Positions 35,350 to 43,261 of a DNA stretch of 64,000 nt are shown piece after piece. Both the position numbers and the translations under genes were made by a program. The notes under the pieces were generated by a model. That model was not told where the DNA came from. It did no database searches and saw only the letters and a list, made by a program, of their open reading frames with translations. Position 1 is the stretch's first letter, and each line of letters begins with the position of its first letter. Source of the stretch: Candidatus Moraniibacteriota bacterium (GTDB lineage Bacteria > Patescibacteriota > Minisyncoccia > Moranbacterales > UBA1568); NCBI GenBank assembly GCA_018499985.2, contig JAHBAT020000001.1, positions 1-64,000 of the forward strand. Direction: 5' to 3'.

Positions 35350-36057
35350 TTAAATCTTTGTTTTATTGTACTTTTCTACCTCATGAGCAGATGCGTTCCT
35401 ATGAATCAACTCATCATTTCTAATAGAAACAAAAAGCTCATACTCGCTCTTTGGGAAGCGCCCATAGTGCTCCAAGAACTCAATCATGACCGCCTTAGAC
35501 TTCAAATCTGACTCGTTTTCTGATACAAAACGAGAGTACTGATCAAAAGCGTGACTTTCAAAAAGATAGTTCAATTCAAAAGAATACTTTGGATTAATAA
35601 TATAGAGAACAAAAGAAGCTACAAAATAAAAGAAGGAAAAAGCTAGTGGGATAAACGTGTGACGAAAAAAACTGTCTTGATCATATTTCCTTGCAAGCTG
35701 ACTAATCACAATGACATGCATAGTCTCATTGTCCTGAGCAGCTCTTCCAAAATGCGAGGTGTGTATCAATTCAATAGCCTTCTTTTCGTTTGAATAAAAC
35801 ATGGTTAGAAACATGTAGCTTGCTACTTCCCATGACTGATATGGGATACGTGCAATCACCTCAACAGCCTTAAACTTTCCATAGCTCGGCTTTTCACCAA
35901 AAACAAGATTGCCCAATGTTACAAGAAGAGTTCCTAAAATACCCGGCAGCCAATGAATTTTAAGACCATCTGCACTTTCTTTATATTCCTTGAGACTCTC
36001 TTCATTAGTAAGTGAATCAACCATTTCCTCATGACTATGCTTATGCAGACTCTTCAT
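35350..36057 (-). CDS. Alternative-oxidase-like di-iron protein
   Basis: A 235-aa protein with two long hydrophobic helices (about 36-54 and 133-155). The six di-iron ligands of alternative oxidase are in order: Glu66 (VEVIARIP), Glu111 and His114 (NETMH), Glu167 (FESHA), Glu216 and His219 (NDELIH). Plant and bacterial AOX read NERMH, LEEEA and RADEAHH there. AOX oxidises quinol and reduces oxygen to water without pumping protons. The sequence is divergent, so another di-iron reaction is possible. It leads a unit with GT2 and a deacetylase. Confidence 0.78.
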   Translation of the reverse strand: MKSLHKHSHEEMVDSLTNEESLKEYKESADGLKIHWLPGILGTLLVTLGNLVFGEKPSYGKFKAVEVIARIPYQSWEVASYMFLTMFYSNEKKAIELIHTSHFGRAAQDNETMHVIVISQLARKYDQDSFFRHTFIPLAFSFFYFVASFVLYIINPKYSFELNYLFESHAFDQYSRFVSENESDLKSKAVMIEFLEHYGRFPKSEYELFVSIRNDELIHRNASAHEVEKYNKTKI

Positions 36058-36139
36058 AAAAACTTTCCTTTAAGGCTTAATCAACGTCTTTATTATACCC
36101 TTTTTTCTTGATTCTTACGATTCAGGATATGACTCTATC

Positions 36140-36163
36140 AAAAACCCGCTTTCTCTAGCGGGC
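36140..36163 (-). terminator. Terminator after the DUF5667 gene
   Basis: CCCGC / GCGGG stem (36145-36162), eight-nt loop and a T-run on the minus strand, about 12 bp after the stop codon. Confidence 0.8.
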
Positions 36164-36173
36164 TGTGTCTTTT

Positions 36174-37118
36174 TTATTTTTCTTCTTCCTCTTCTTCCTC
36201 TTCTTCATCATCTTCATCATCATCTTCATCATTAGAATTTGATCCTGATCCAGAATTATCCTCTTCTTCCTCTTCCTCTTCTCTCTCTTCCTCATCCTCC
36301 TCTTGAGAATGAGAACTTCCCGTACCGCTACTGCCACCTTTGGACTTCACTACCTTCTTTTCTTCTTCATCTTCTTCTTCCTCATCTTCATGAGAAGATT
36401 TCTTTTTTACTCCTGATTGTGCACTTTCTTCATCATCATCTTCATGCTCATTTTCATCATCATCATCTTCTTTTTCTTCTTGTGTAGAGCTTTTATCTTG
36501 ATGCATCACTCTTGCTTCATCGATTTCAGTAGGCGCTACTAGCATTTGTATCCGTATCCTTCTACTACCATCAAGTACTACCATGAAGTACTTCTCATAA
36601 TCCCTGCCCATAGAGACCACCTCTTCACGCGCACCCATCTCTCCTTGACTCTCAATTTTTTGTAGATCTGCTTCAATCAAATTTTCAATCTGAAACTTTT
36701 CATCTGTACCGAGTCGTCCATCTGCTGCCAATATCTTTGCTTCATCGAAGCGACGTCTAATCGATTCTTTTGCTTCAGCTGTAGCATCTTTTTGTGAAAG
36801 TATTTCTGAAACTGGCTCATACAAAGCCGTCTTAGCTTTATAAAGAGTATCTCCGGGTAGGGCGCTTTCTGAAGCCTTGACTACACCAATACCCAAAAGC
36901 ATCATAACCGAAAAAACCGCCAGTCCAAAAGCCGGCTTTGAATAGATGGCTGGCCAAACAAAAGCTATTTTTTGAAAAAATGACGGCCTTCCCACATCGA
37001 TTCTCTTTACAAGAGACTCGCGTATTTGCGCCTTTTCTTCACTGCTAAGCACCTCGTTACGGAGTGCCGAGAAAAAAGCCTGTTCATTTTCTGTTGTGAC
37101 GAGTTCTTGTTCTTGCAT
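36174..37118 (-). CDS. DUF5667 protein with long acidic tail, putative anti-sigma factor
   Basis: A 314-aa protein. The N-terminal helical part (about 1-60) precedes one transmembrane helix (about 64-85). The DUF5667 region (about 90-170; ALPGDTLYKAKTALYEP) follows. Residues about 208-314 are a low-complexity tail made of runs of Glu and Asp with Ser/Gly/Lys patches. The gene sits 2 bp after an ECF sigma factor, so the cytoplasmic part may bind that sigma factor. The outer tail might bind cations. Both points are inference. Confidence 0.75.
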   Translation of the reverse strand: MQEQELVTTENEQAFFSALRNEVLSSEEKAQIRESLVKRIDVGRPSFFQKIAFVWPAIYSKPAFGLAVFSVMMLLGIGVVKASESALPGDTLYKAKTALYEPVSEILSQKDATAEAKESIRRRFDEAKILAADGRLGTDEKFQIENLIEADLQKIESQGEMGAREEVVSMGRDYEKYFMVVLDGSRRIRIQMLVAPTEIDEARVMHQDKSSTQEEKEDDDDENEHEDDDEESAQSGVKKKSSHEDEEEEDEEEKKVVKSKGGSSGTGSSHSQEEDEEEREEEEEEEDNSGSGSNSNDEDDDEDDEEEEEEEEEK

Positions 37119-37120
37119 AT

Positions 37121-37633
37121 TTATATATTCTGTCTATCATCTAGGGCTTTACGAAGAAGCTTCATCCCCCTATAGATACGTACCGAGATATTGCTCTCTG
37201 TTTCATCGAGGCTCGAAGCAATATCCTGCACTGCCCACCCCTCTACCATACGAAGCCAAAGAGCCTCTCTGTATTTTTCTGGCAATGCCCGTAAGCTTTG
37301 CAGTGCGTTTTGAAGATCGAGCTTATCGTGACTATTTATACCCTCTTCTTTCTTGATATCAAAGCCAGCCTCAACCAATGTCTCCAGAGAAGTCACATCC
37401 TTCTTGGCTCGATACTCATCAATAAGTAGATTTCTGGCTATTCTATAGAGGTATGCCCGTATATTATCTGGTTTTTTTTCTACCATTACCTTCCAAAGAC
37501 GGAAGTAGCTTTCCTGAACAATATCAAGCACTTTTTCTCGATCAGCCATGCGAAAAGAAACAAAACGAAAAAGGGCGTCTGCTTCATCTTCATATACACG
37601 AAAAAAATGCTTTTCTAATTCAGAAGTATCCAT
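37121..37633 (-). CDS. ECF-type sigma-70 factor
   Basis: A 170-aa sigma factor with regions 2 (LFRFVSFRM...DIVQESYFRLW, and RAYLYRIARNLLIDEYRAK) and 4 (LPEKYREALWLRMVEGWAVQDIASSLDETESNISVRIYRGMKLLR). It should direct RNA polymerase to a small set of promoters. The gene after it codes for a membrane protein that may hold it inactive. Confidence 0.92.
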   Translation of the reverse strand: MDTSELEKHFFRVYEDEADALFRFVSFRMADREKVLDIVQESYFRLWKVMVEKKPDNIRAYLYRIARNLLIDEYRAKKDVTSLETLVEAGFDIKKEEGINSHDKLDLQNALQSLRALPEKYREALWLRMVEGWAVQDIASSLDETESNISVRIYRGMKLLRKALDDRQNI

Positions 37634-37691
37634 GTTCTTCTACTGTATTCTATGACTCAAAAATACGCTCTATCTTACACGGTACCCTCAT

Positions 37692-38216
37692 CTAAGCCTC
37701 TTCTCCAACAAAATGCCGTATAAGCAAGCCTGATAAGAGAGCGTATCCTAAGACTAAAAGACAAAATACTACTGCAAAACGTAGCCCAAAATAATATATC
37801 ATCACTGGCACAAATGCTGGCTGAACATTTCTATTATTTAAAAAAACAGCAATCAAAGAATTTTTCATCCCTTGTGCCTTAAGCTCCTTGAGATACGGAA
37901 AAAGAATATATGTTGGTCCAGAGAAAAAGATAGATGCCACGCAGGCCGCAAACCACCCTCTTTTACCTGAATCTTCTCCCAAGTACCGATGAATCATTTC
38001 TGGCTTCAAAAAAATATATCCTACAAACATAACCAAAAAAACCAAAATAAGTACCGGCAGCATCTGAACAAAAGCTTGTACAAAATTTCCAAACGCCGTC
38101 ATAGTTTTTTGTGGCGTTACTATAAAAGCCACAACATACAACAAGCACATCAAAAGAAAAAATTTTATACGCAAAGGAAAACGAGAAAGCATTTCTTTAT
38201 AAAAACTTAAAAACAA
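37692..38216 (-). CDS. Permease, C-terminal half of a two-gene transporter (DUF318/ArsP-like)
   Basis: A 174-aa membrane protein with four or five helices. The FFSGPTYILFPYLKEL and FLNNRNVQPAFVP blocks match the UPF0718/ArsP permease family. In many bacteria one protein of about 300-350 aa holds both halves, so here the family is encoded by two overlapping genes (20-bp overlap, 38197-38216, or none if Met9 is the start). The next genes upstream are its other half and an ArsR regulator, which suggests a metal or metalloid substrate. Confidence 0.72.
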   Translation of the reverse strand: MFLSFYKEMLSRFPLRIKFFLLMCLLYVVAFIVTPQKTMTAFGNFVQAFVQMLPVLILVFLVMFVGYIFLKPEMIHRYLGEDSGKRGWFAACVASIFFSGPTYILFPYLKELKAQGMKNSLIAVFLNNRNVQPAFVPVMIYYFGLRFAVVFCLLVLGYALLSGLLIRHFVGEEA

Positions 38217-38604
38217 AAGAAAGGCACATGGCGATTACGATAGAAAAGGTGAAATTGAGACCATTTCTTACAAGTGTAAATTTTTTTCCAAGACTCTTGG
38301 CTTCGAGAGGCATAAGCATCACTCCTACTGTTGTCCAAGAAAAAACAAAAGCTGTTACTGCTAAGAGTGTCACTCCTTGCTCCAAAAGCTGTCCTCCTAT
38401 AACATAGCTTGCTACTGGCACTCCTACAGAGATACTCCCCACTATCGTGCCGATAAGGGGATCAAAAAGCCAGTTACCGGTAAAAATTTTTGTGTAGTAC
38501 TGATCAAAAATAAGTTCCAGTAGGCTTAGTAACATCAAAATCCCCACTAGAATGGGGATGGAAGTTTCTATATTTTTAATCGTCCTTTGAGCTGCATCTT
38601 TCAT
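38197..38604 (-). CDS. Permease, N-terminal half of a two-gene transporter (DUF318/ArsP-like)
   Basis: A 135-aa membrane protein with about four helices and the family block LIGTIVGSISVGVPVASYVIGGQLLEQG. It overlaps the second-half gene and so is translated with it. Together they should form one permease. ArsR lies upstream on the same strand, with a terminator between. Confidence 0.72.
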   Translation of the reverse strand: MKDAAQRTIKNIETSIPILVGILMLLSLLELIFDQYYTKIFTGNWLFDPLIGTIVGSISVGVPVASYVIGGQLLEQGVTLLAVTAFVFSWTTVGVMLMPLEAKSLGKKFTLVRNGLNFTFSIVIAMCLSFVFKFL

Positions 38605-38659
38605 ACCTACTTAGTATACGTCCTTGCTTCTGCTCAATCAAATGCTACGTATCTTTTTT

Positions 38660-38686
38660 AGAAAAAAGAGGCCTTAGGCCTCTTTT
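38660..38686. terminator. Terminator overlapping the arsR stop
   Basis: AAAAGAGGCC-TTA-GGCCTCTTTT is a perfect hairpin whose 3-nt loop is the arsR stop codon on the minus strand. It may reduce read-through from arsR into the permease genes. Confidence 0.75.
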
Positions 38687-38955
38687 GAATTCAACTTATC
38701 TGCTTCGACCCCAAAAGTTTTGAGGTATTTTTTGTTGAGCGTGTAGTAGCGAGAAACACTTCGCTTTTCGACTGTGATTATTCCAGCATCAGCCAGTATT
38801 TTGAAGTGATGACTGAGTGTTGGCTGAGAGAGAGTGTCAAAATAAGTTGATATTTCTCCACATGACCCACCCTTACGCTTTGCAAGAAAAGCCACTATCT
38901 GTAACCGTGTCTCATCTGCGAGCGCTTTAAATATTTGGGTATGTATCGATATCAT
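38674..38955 (-). CDS. ArsR-family transcriptional regulator
   Basis: A 93-aa winged-helix protein: IFKALADETRLQIVAFL, then LSQPTLSHHFKILADAGIITVEKRS with the recognition helix and wing. The only Cys (GSCGEIS) lies next to helix 3, where metal sensors of this family often bind, but the full CxCxxC motif is absent. It is upstream of the two permease genes and may control them. Confidence 0.92.
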   Translation of the reverse strand: MISIHTQIFKALADETRLQIVAFLAKRKGGSCGEISTYFDTLSQPTLSHHFKILADAGIITVEKRSVSRYYTLNKKYLKTFGVEADKLNSKEA

Positions 38956-38991
38956 ATAAATCTCTCTTTGGCCACTCCACTCCTAAAATTC

Positions 38992-39627
38992 TTATTTTTC
39001 AATCACAAAGGTTTCTAGAGGTAGGCGCACTTTGATGAAATCTGCAAACATATCTCCCTCTCCACGGTAGCCCACCGCCATATAACCCAATGATACCAAG
39101 TTTTCTTTCCGAAGACCAAGGACTTCATCTACCTTTGCACTATCAAAACCCTCCATTGGACAAGTGTCTACACCAAGAAGAGAGGCTGTTTCAAGCATCA
39201 TACCAAGGGCGATATATGCCTGACGTCCAGCCCATTTTATTCTCTCCTCCTCACTACGACTTGTGATATCACCAATCATCATGCCCTTGAAGTCCTCAAG
39301 CATGGCGACATCCATCCCGCGAGTCTTCGCTATACGCTCTACGTATTCAGTGATAAAATCCGCATCAACATCTGTGCGAGCAGCTACCAAAAAAAGCTCT
39401 GCTGCGTTGACGATTTGTGGCTGACCATAGGAAACAGCCTGCAACGCTTCTCTTACTTCTTTGCTCTTAATGTGAATAATCTTAAATGGCTGAAGACCGT
39501 AGGCTGTCGGAGCCATACGACCAGCCTCAATAATAGCGTCTAGATTTTCTTCAGAAACTTGCTTTGAAGAATCAAATACCTTTGTAGCGTATCTCCATGA
39601 AAGAGCTTCTTTTATTTTTTCTTGCAT
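38992..39627 (-). CDS. Nitroreductase-family flavoprotein
   Basis: A 211-aa FMN enzyme: the SWRYATKVFD start with FMN-binding arginine, MAPTAYGLQPFKII, and the AYIALGMMLETASLLGVDTCPMEGFD block of NfsB-like proteins. It reduces nitro groups, quinones or similar acceptors with NAD(P)H. A strong 10-bp inverted repeat lies upstream and may bind a regulator. Confidence 0.9.
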   Translation of the reverse strand: MQEKIKEALSWRYATKVFDSSKQVSEENLDAIIEAGRMAPTAYGLQPFKIIHIKSKEVREALQAVSYGQPQIVNAAELFLVAARTDVDADFITEYVERIAKTRGMDVAMLEDFKGMMIGDITSRSEEERIKWAGRQAYIALGMMLETASLLGVDTCPMEGFDSAKVDEVLGLRKENLVSLGYMAVGYRGEGDMFADFIKVRLPLETFVIEK

Positions 39628-39632
39628 ATCTT

Positions 39633-39670
39633 TATATAGATAATTATAAATATTGATAACTATCTATATA
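39633..39670. promoter_or_regulatory. Palindrome upstream of the nitroreductase gene
   Basis: TATATAGATA (39633-39642) and TATCTATATA (39661-39670) are perfect inverted repeats 18 bp apart, 6 bp before the start codon on the minus strand. Either an operator or a leader-RNA stem. Which protein would bind is unknown. Confidence 0.5.
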
Positions 39671-39700
39671 ATAAACTACCCTTCATTTCTTGGCAAGTGC

Positions 39701-40174
39701 CTACATACCCATCATAGAGTGATCTATGCCCTCCATATGATTCATCATGCTTTCTTTTTCATACCCCCAGCTTTTGAGCCAACCCTTCATCATCTCAATT
39801 TCTTTGGTCTGAGCTGAGATAATATCTTCACCGAGTTTCTTGAGCTCTGCGTGTTTAGCATTCTCAGGAATAGCTTTCGCCATATCTACTGCCCCCTGGT
39901 GATGCACAATCATCATCTCTACAAAAGCCTTATCAAAAGCATCTCCCTTAAGCCCCTCGAGGCCCTTTGTCATTTCTTCCATAGTCATATCCTCGTGATT
40001 CATCACTGGTTTTGGTCCCCGCTCTTCAGTAATTTTTTCCTCCATTTGCATCATTCCCATATGCATATTTTGCGCACCCCTCTCCATCCCAAGGTTGTAG
40101 CTCATATAGCCAATCAGCAGTGCCACCACTAGTGCCACTCCTCCAGTCACTATCATGCTTTTATTCTTTTCCAT
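39701..40174 (-). CDS. DUF305 protein of copper-type operon
   Basis: A 157-aa protein with one N-terminal helix (about 8-28), a Met/His-rich spacer (MHMGMMQM), and the DUF305 domain (about 65-145; FVEMMIVHHQGAVDMAKAI). The end is again Met/His-rich (NHMEGIDHSMMGM). DUF305 proteins often sit in copper resistance loci. It lies 16 bp after csoR, so copper control is likely. Role as a metal-binding protein is inference. Confidence 0.88.
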   Translation of the reverse strand: MEKNKSMIVTGGVALVVALLIGYMSYNLGMERGAQNMHMGMMQMEEKITEERGPKPVMNHEDMTMEEMTKGLEGLKGDAFDKAFVEMMIVHHQGAVDMAKAIPENAKHAELKKLGEDIISAQTKEIEMMKGWLKSWGYEKESMMNHMEGIDHSMMGM

Positions 40175-40190
40175 ATATGTATTCTAAAAA

Positions 40191-40460
40191 TTATTTACGC
40201 TTGAGTTTATATACTTTAAGTATTTCATCTTGTGCTTTCTTTTCTTGCCCCGTTTTCATTTGACGGATCACACAGCTCTTGAGATGGCCCTCCATCAAGA
40301 CATCTTCTATTGCTGTTAGCGCTTGCTTTACAGCTGAAGTCTGAGTGATGACATCTATACAGTACACGTCTTTTTCAATCATCTCTTGGAGGCCACGCAC
40401 TTGTCCTTCAATAATTTTAAGTCTTCTTACAAGCTTCTTTTTATCCTCTTTCATATTCAA
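40191..40460 (-). CDS. csoR: CsoR-type copper-sensing repressor
   Basis: An 89-aa all-helical repressor of the CsoR/RcnR family. The copper ligands are present with exact CsoR spacing: Cys34, His59, Cys63. It should bind a G/C-rich palindrome and release it on binding Cu(I). Exactly such a palindrome fills its own promoter spacer. DUF305 is the next gene in the unit. Confidence 0.92.
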   Translation of the reverse strand: MNMKEDKKKLVRRLKIIEGQVRGLQEMIEKDVYCIDVITQTSAVKQALTAIEDVLMEGHLKSCVIRQMKTGQEKKAQDEILKVYKLKRK

Positions 40461-40478
40461 ACGCTTATTTGTCTCTAT

Positions 40479-40507
40479 ATTTTAATACCCCCTAGGGGGT
40501 ATGTCAA
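40479..40507 (-). promoter_or_regulatory. csoR promoter with operator inside the spacer
   Basis: On the minus strand TTGACA (40507-40502) and TAAAAT (40484-40479) are 17 bp apart. The perfect palindrome ATACCCCCTAGGGGGTAT (40485-40502) fills the spacer. This matches the G-tract operators known for CsoR. A bound repressor would block RNA polymerase directly. Confidence 0.88.
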
Positions 40508-40561
40508 ACAAGTTTCACAAACAAAGCCTCTCATAGCTTCGTCTGCTTTTCTTTCTAAAAA

Positions 40562-41311
40562 TTATCTATCTTCTACTACCGCTTTAGCACTCTTGAAAAA
40601 AAGCTTTCTGAGTAGTTCTCGCGAAAGATTTTTATCTTGCATTAAGTTTTTACTTTGCACCAAAACTGTCCCCAAAAATACGGCCCTATTATACAATGTT
40701 GGCTTTATTTGTGTCTGAGAATCCCGGTAGTCCGCCGGCAAATCCGCTAAAGCATCTACGCCATTACCCACCCTGCCTATCTTTGCTAGTAGAGTGACAA
40801 AATCATGGTACCTATCACTTTCACGAAATTCTTTTGAGAGAAATGGGAGAAAGAGACGAGAAGTCACCTGTCCCTCAAGGAGTACTTGTTTAGAGGCATC
40901 GTGCACATCCTCACTCGCACTCACCGCTTCAGTTGTTGTCAAAAGTAGCGTCAATGATCGCAAGAAGAATCGTCTATCTTCTTCTGAAAAATTTGCTGTT
41001 AGTTCATCTATTTGCTTAAGTATCTCTCCCAAAAATTCATCATGCACCGTCTCGCTTTTACGAAGAGCGCTTTTGAGCATCTCTATCTTGGTACGCTTTT
41101 CTTCTGGAGATGTGATGCTGTCGATATAGTGATCAGCATGATAGAGAAGTCCTAGTAAGGCGCGCCAAGACTCTACCGTCTCTTCTGGCACAGGCACCTC
41201 TGACATCTCATTAGCTATAGCACTCAGGGTATCTGCTACTTTTTCATACTTAGAGAGAGACTCGAGTGATGGAGCCTCTGGTGCTGGTAACAGGGAAAAG
41301 GATTCTTTCAT
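40562..41311 (-). CDS. Unknown helical protein with Asp-rich motifs
   Basis: A 249-aa soluble, all-helical protein by its pattern. Two aspartate patches, HADHYID (about 58-64) and GVDALADLPADYRD (about 193-206), recall the two metal-binding motifs of class I isoprenoid synthases, but spacing and context do not prove it. Its neighbours give no hint. I do not recognise the family. Confidence 0.6.
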   Translation of the reverse strand: MKESFSLLPAPEAPSLESLSKYEKVADTLSAIANEMSEVPVPEETVESWRALLGLLYHADHYIDSITSPEEKRTKIEMLKSALRKSETVHDEFLGEILKQIDELTANFSEEDRRFFLRSLTLLLTTTEAVSASEDVHDASKQVLLEGQVTSRLFLPFLSKEFRESDRYHDFVTLLAKIGRVGNGVDALADLPADYRDSQTQIKPTLYNRAVFLGTVLVQSKNLMQDKNLSRELLRKLFFKSAKAVVEDR

Positions 41312-41383
41312 AGACGTATATCTTTATACTAGTATATCAGCCTCCCAAGCTAAGCCTCTATCTTTGGCTTTTATAGAGCTTAT

Positions 41384-41413
41384 TTAAACAAAACCACTTC
41401 CCAAGGAAGTGGT
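41384..41413 (-). terminator. Terminator after the DUF1428 gene
   Basis: Perfect stem ACCACTTCC / GGAAGTGGT (41393-41413), with a short loop and TTTTGTTT on the minus strand. Confidence 0.85.
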
Positions 41414-41441
41414 ATCAATTGCTATACTCTTATGTAAACTC

Positions 41442-41822
41442 CTAACCTTCTACTTCAACCTGAAAACCACCGTAAGCCATACGCTTCATATCAAAAGGCA
41501 TCATGAAATCTTTGTATTCTTCTGCCTTCTTCCCCATCTCTTCCATCACTTTTGCATTTACCTCATCTCGGTGCTCTTTGGATTTAAAGATGATAAAAGA
41601 AAACCAGACTGTCTCACCTTCTTTTGCACCGGCCATATCTGTAAATGCACGAGCTTTTTCGCCGCCCATTTCCTGTGGTACAAGATCGTCTCCACGACAC
41701 TCATAGTATCCAAGTGCACCACACTGCATCCAAGTATCACGACCGTCTTCAGCCATTTTTTTGTATGCCTCAGCGTTGTCTTGCGGAATAACAAGTACAA
41801 ATCCGTCTACATATTTTCCCAT
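41442..41822 (-). CDS. DUF1428 family protein (YbaA-like)
   Basis: A 126-aa dimeric alpha-beta barrel-type protein: YVDGFVLVIP start, GALGYYECRGDD, and ETVWFSFIIFKSKEHRDEVN. The family is widespread in bacteria with no known reaction. An extended -10 (TGATATAAT, 41855-41847) lies upstream. It is divergent from a VOC-fold protein gene. Confidence 0.88.
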   Translation of the reverse strand: MGKYVDGFVLVIPQDNAEAYKKMAEDGRDTWMQCGALGYYECRGDDLVPQEMGGEKARAFTDMAGAKEGETVWFSFIIFKSKEHRDEVNAKVMEEMGKKAEEYKDFMMPFDMKRMAYGGFQVEVEG

Positions 41823-41914
41823 ATATTTTTGATTAATAATATTTACATTATATCAGATTCTAAAGTGAGTATGTTAAGATACAAGCGTTAGCTGTAACAA
41901 AGTAAAAAACTCCT

Positions 41915-42391
41915 ATGATTCATAAAAACACTATTTGCCTCTGGTTTGACAAAGATGCCGAGGCTGCAGCAAGCTTCTACGCCGCCACTTTTCCTGACAG
42001 CTTTGTTAGTAATGTTTTCCGAGCACCGAGTGATTTTCCCGATGGTCAAGCAGGTGATGTACTGACTGTAGAATTTACCGTCTGTGGTATTCCTTGTATT
42101 GGTCTCAACGGAGGTCCTGCATTTAAACAATCTGAGGCTTTTTCTTTTCAAATTGCTACAGATACCCAAGAAGAAACAGACCGCTACTGGAATGCCATCA
42201 TCGAAAATGGAGGTCAAGAAAGTGAGTGTGGCTGGTGTAAAGACCGCTGGGGTCTCTCCTGGCAAATCACTCCACGCACTCTTATAGAAGCGCTCGCGAC
42301 TGGCGGTGCTGAGGCCAAGCGTGCATTTGATGCCATGATGACCATGAAAAAAATTGATGTAGCTACTATTGATAAAGCTCGAAAAGGTTAA
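41915..42391 (+). CDS. VOC-fold protein (PhnB-like)
   Basis: A 158-aa protein of the PhnB/3-demethylubiquinone methyltransferase-like fold: CLWFDKDAEAAASFYAATFPDS, the GIPCIGLNGGP strand, and the conserved CGWCKDRWGLSWQITP end. Such proteins have no settled function. It is a single gene with a nearby extended -10 element on its strand. Confidence 0.88.
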   Translation: MIHKNTICLWFDKDAEAAASFYAATFPDSFVSNVFRAPSDFPDGQAGDVLTVEFTVCGIPCIGLNGGPAFKQSEAFSFQIATDTQEETDRYWNAIIENGGQESECGWCKDRWGLSWQITPRTLIEALATGGAEAKRAFDAMMTMKKIDVATIDKARKG

Positions 42392-42393
42392 GT

Positions 42394-42428
42394 AAAAAAA
42401 TAAAGGCGGCCTCTTGAGGTGGGCCGCC
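42394..42428 (-). terminator. GC-rich terminator of the C39-like protease gene
   Basis: Stem GGCGGCC / GGCCGCC (42405-42428) with TTTATTTTTTT on the minus strand. Confidence 0.85.
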
Positions 42429-42495
42429 ATAGCTCATATTGAGCACCTTGTCATTTGATACTAGCCATCTGTTTTACGTGAAGACTATCGGTCTA

Positions 42496-43119
42496 TTACG
42501 CACGCTTCCGAAAAATTGTTGCATCGCCAGAGAAAACCTGACTCAATCTACTCTCATGGACCGCAAAGTCAATCTGAGAATTGAGAGAAGCAAAGCCGGC
42601 ACAGTTATGAATCCGGAAGTACCGACCGTTCTCATTGGTGTAGTATCCAAAGCAGAGGACTACGTGACCCACTTTTTTTTCGGGCGCAACCATATCTGGA
42701 AACCTGATGGCAGGACTGACCCTCAGAATACAGTACATGCCACGAGCCAATGCACTCGCAACATGATCAGGACTGAGACCCTGAACAAACTGAGCAACAA
42801 AGCCGTGCTGGTACAAGAATGAGGCAAACTCTTTGTGATAAGCCCCAATCCAACCCTTGTCTTCTTGCCACCTATACACCCCCTCCTGACAGGCTGCTTC
42901 AAACAGCTCCTCTTGTGAAGGAGCCTCCATATCTTCGAGCAGTAGCGCCATCCGCAGCGAAGTGATTGCACACCAGCTATTGTGCGGGATACGCAGGTCA
43001 TAGCAGCTCTCATCTGCCCGCCACGCCTCAAGGCCAAAGCGGTCAGGGATCAACGGGACAAAAAAGCTCTCCGCTGGGCGCCCCTCTGAAAGGTCAATAT
43101 TTTGTGGAAGACTCTTCAT
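42496..43119 (-). CDS. C39-like cysteine peptidase domain protein
   Basis: A 207-aa papain-fold protein (Met19 of the longer frame). The probable catalytic pair is Cys in NSWCAITSLRM and His in GHVVLCFGYY, with HNCAGF as the third block. No signal peptide is visible. The start is set by an AGGAGG (43129-43124) 5 bp before this ATG, one of the few strong ribosome-binding sites in the window. G+C and codon use look higher than its neighbours, and it has its own promoter and terminator, which suggests recent acquisition. Confidence 0.78.
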   Translation of the reverse strand: MKSLPQNIDLSEGRPAESFFVPLIPDRFGLEAWRADESCYDLRIPHNSWCAITSLRMALLLEDMEAPSQEELFEAACQEGVYRWQEDKGWIGAYHKEFASFLYQHGFVAQFVQGLSPDHVASALARGMYCILRVSPAIRFPDMVAPEKKVGHVVLCFGYYTNENGRYFRIHNCAGFASLNSQIDFAVHESRLSQVFSGDATIFRKRA

Positions 43120-43185
43120 AATTCCTCCTGTGAAACGAATTGCGAAAGAACAAGGCGAAACACTCTTCGCCATGAATGCCCAGGT

Positions 43186-43214
43186 ACTATATAGCGAACG
43201 AGGGACTTTGGCAA
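43186..43214 (-). promoter_or_regulatory. Promoter of the C39-like gene
   Basis: On the minus strand TTGCCA (43214-43209), 17-bp spacer, TATAGT (43191-43186). Confidence 0.6.
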
Positions 43215-43261
43215 CTCTTTTCAGAGTATATATATTGATACTGAATTCACCTTAAATAAAT

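Noticed and set aside
36174-36480. Possible simple-sequence repeat array or CRISPR
   Set aside because: The short GAA/GAT-type repeats are codons of the acidic tail in one open frame. No spaced direct repeats are present, and no CRISPR array was seen anywhere.
36239-36487. 82-aa His/Leu-rich plus-strand frame
   Set aside because: Complement of the acidic Glu/Asp repeats of the DUF5667 protein.
42439-42822. 127-aa plus-strand frame
   Set aside because: Shadow of the C39-like gene on the opposite strand; no homology-like motif.
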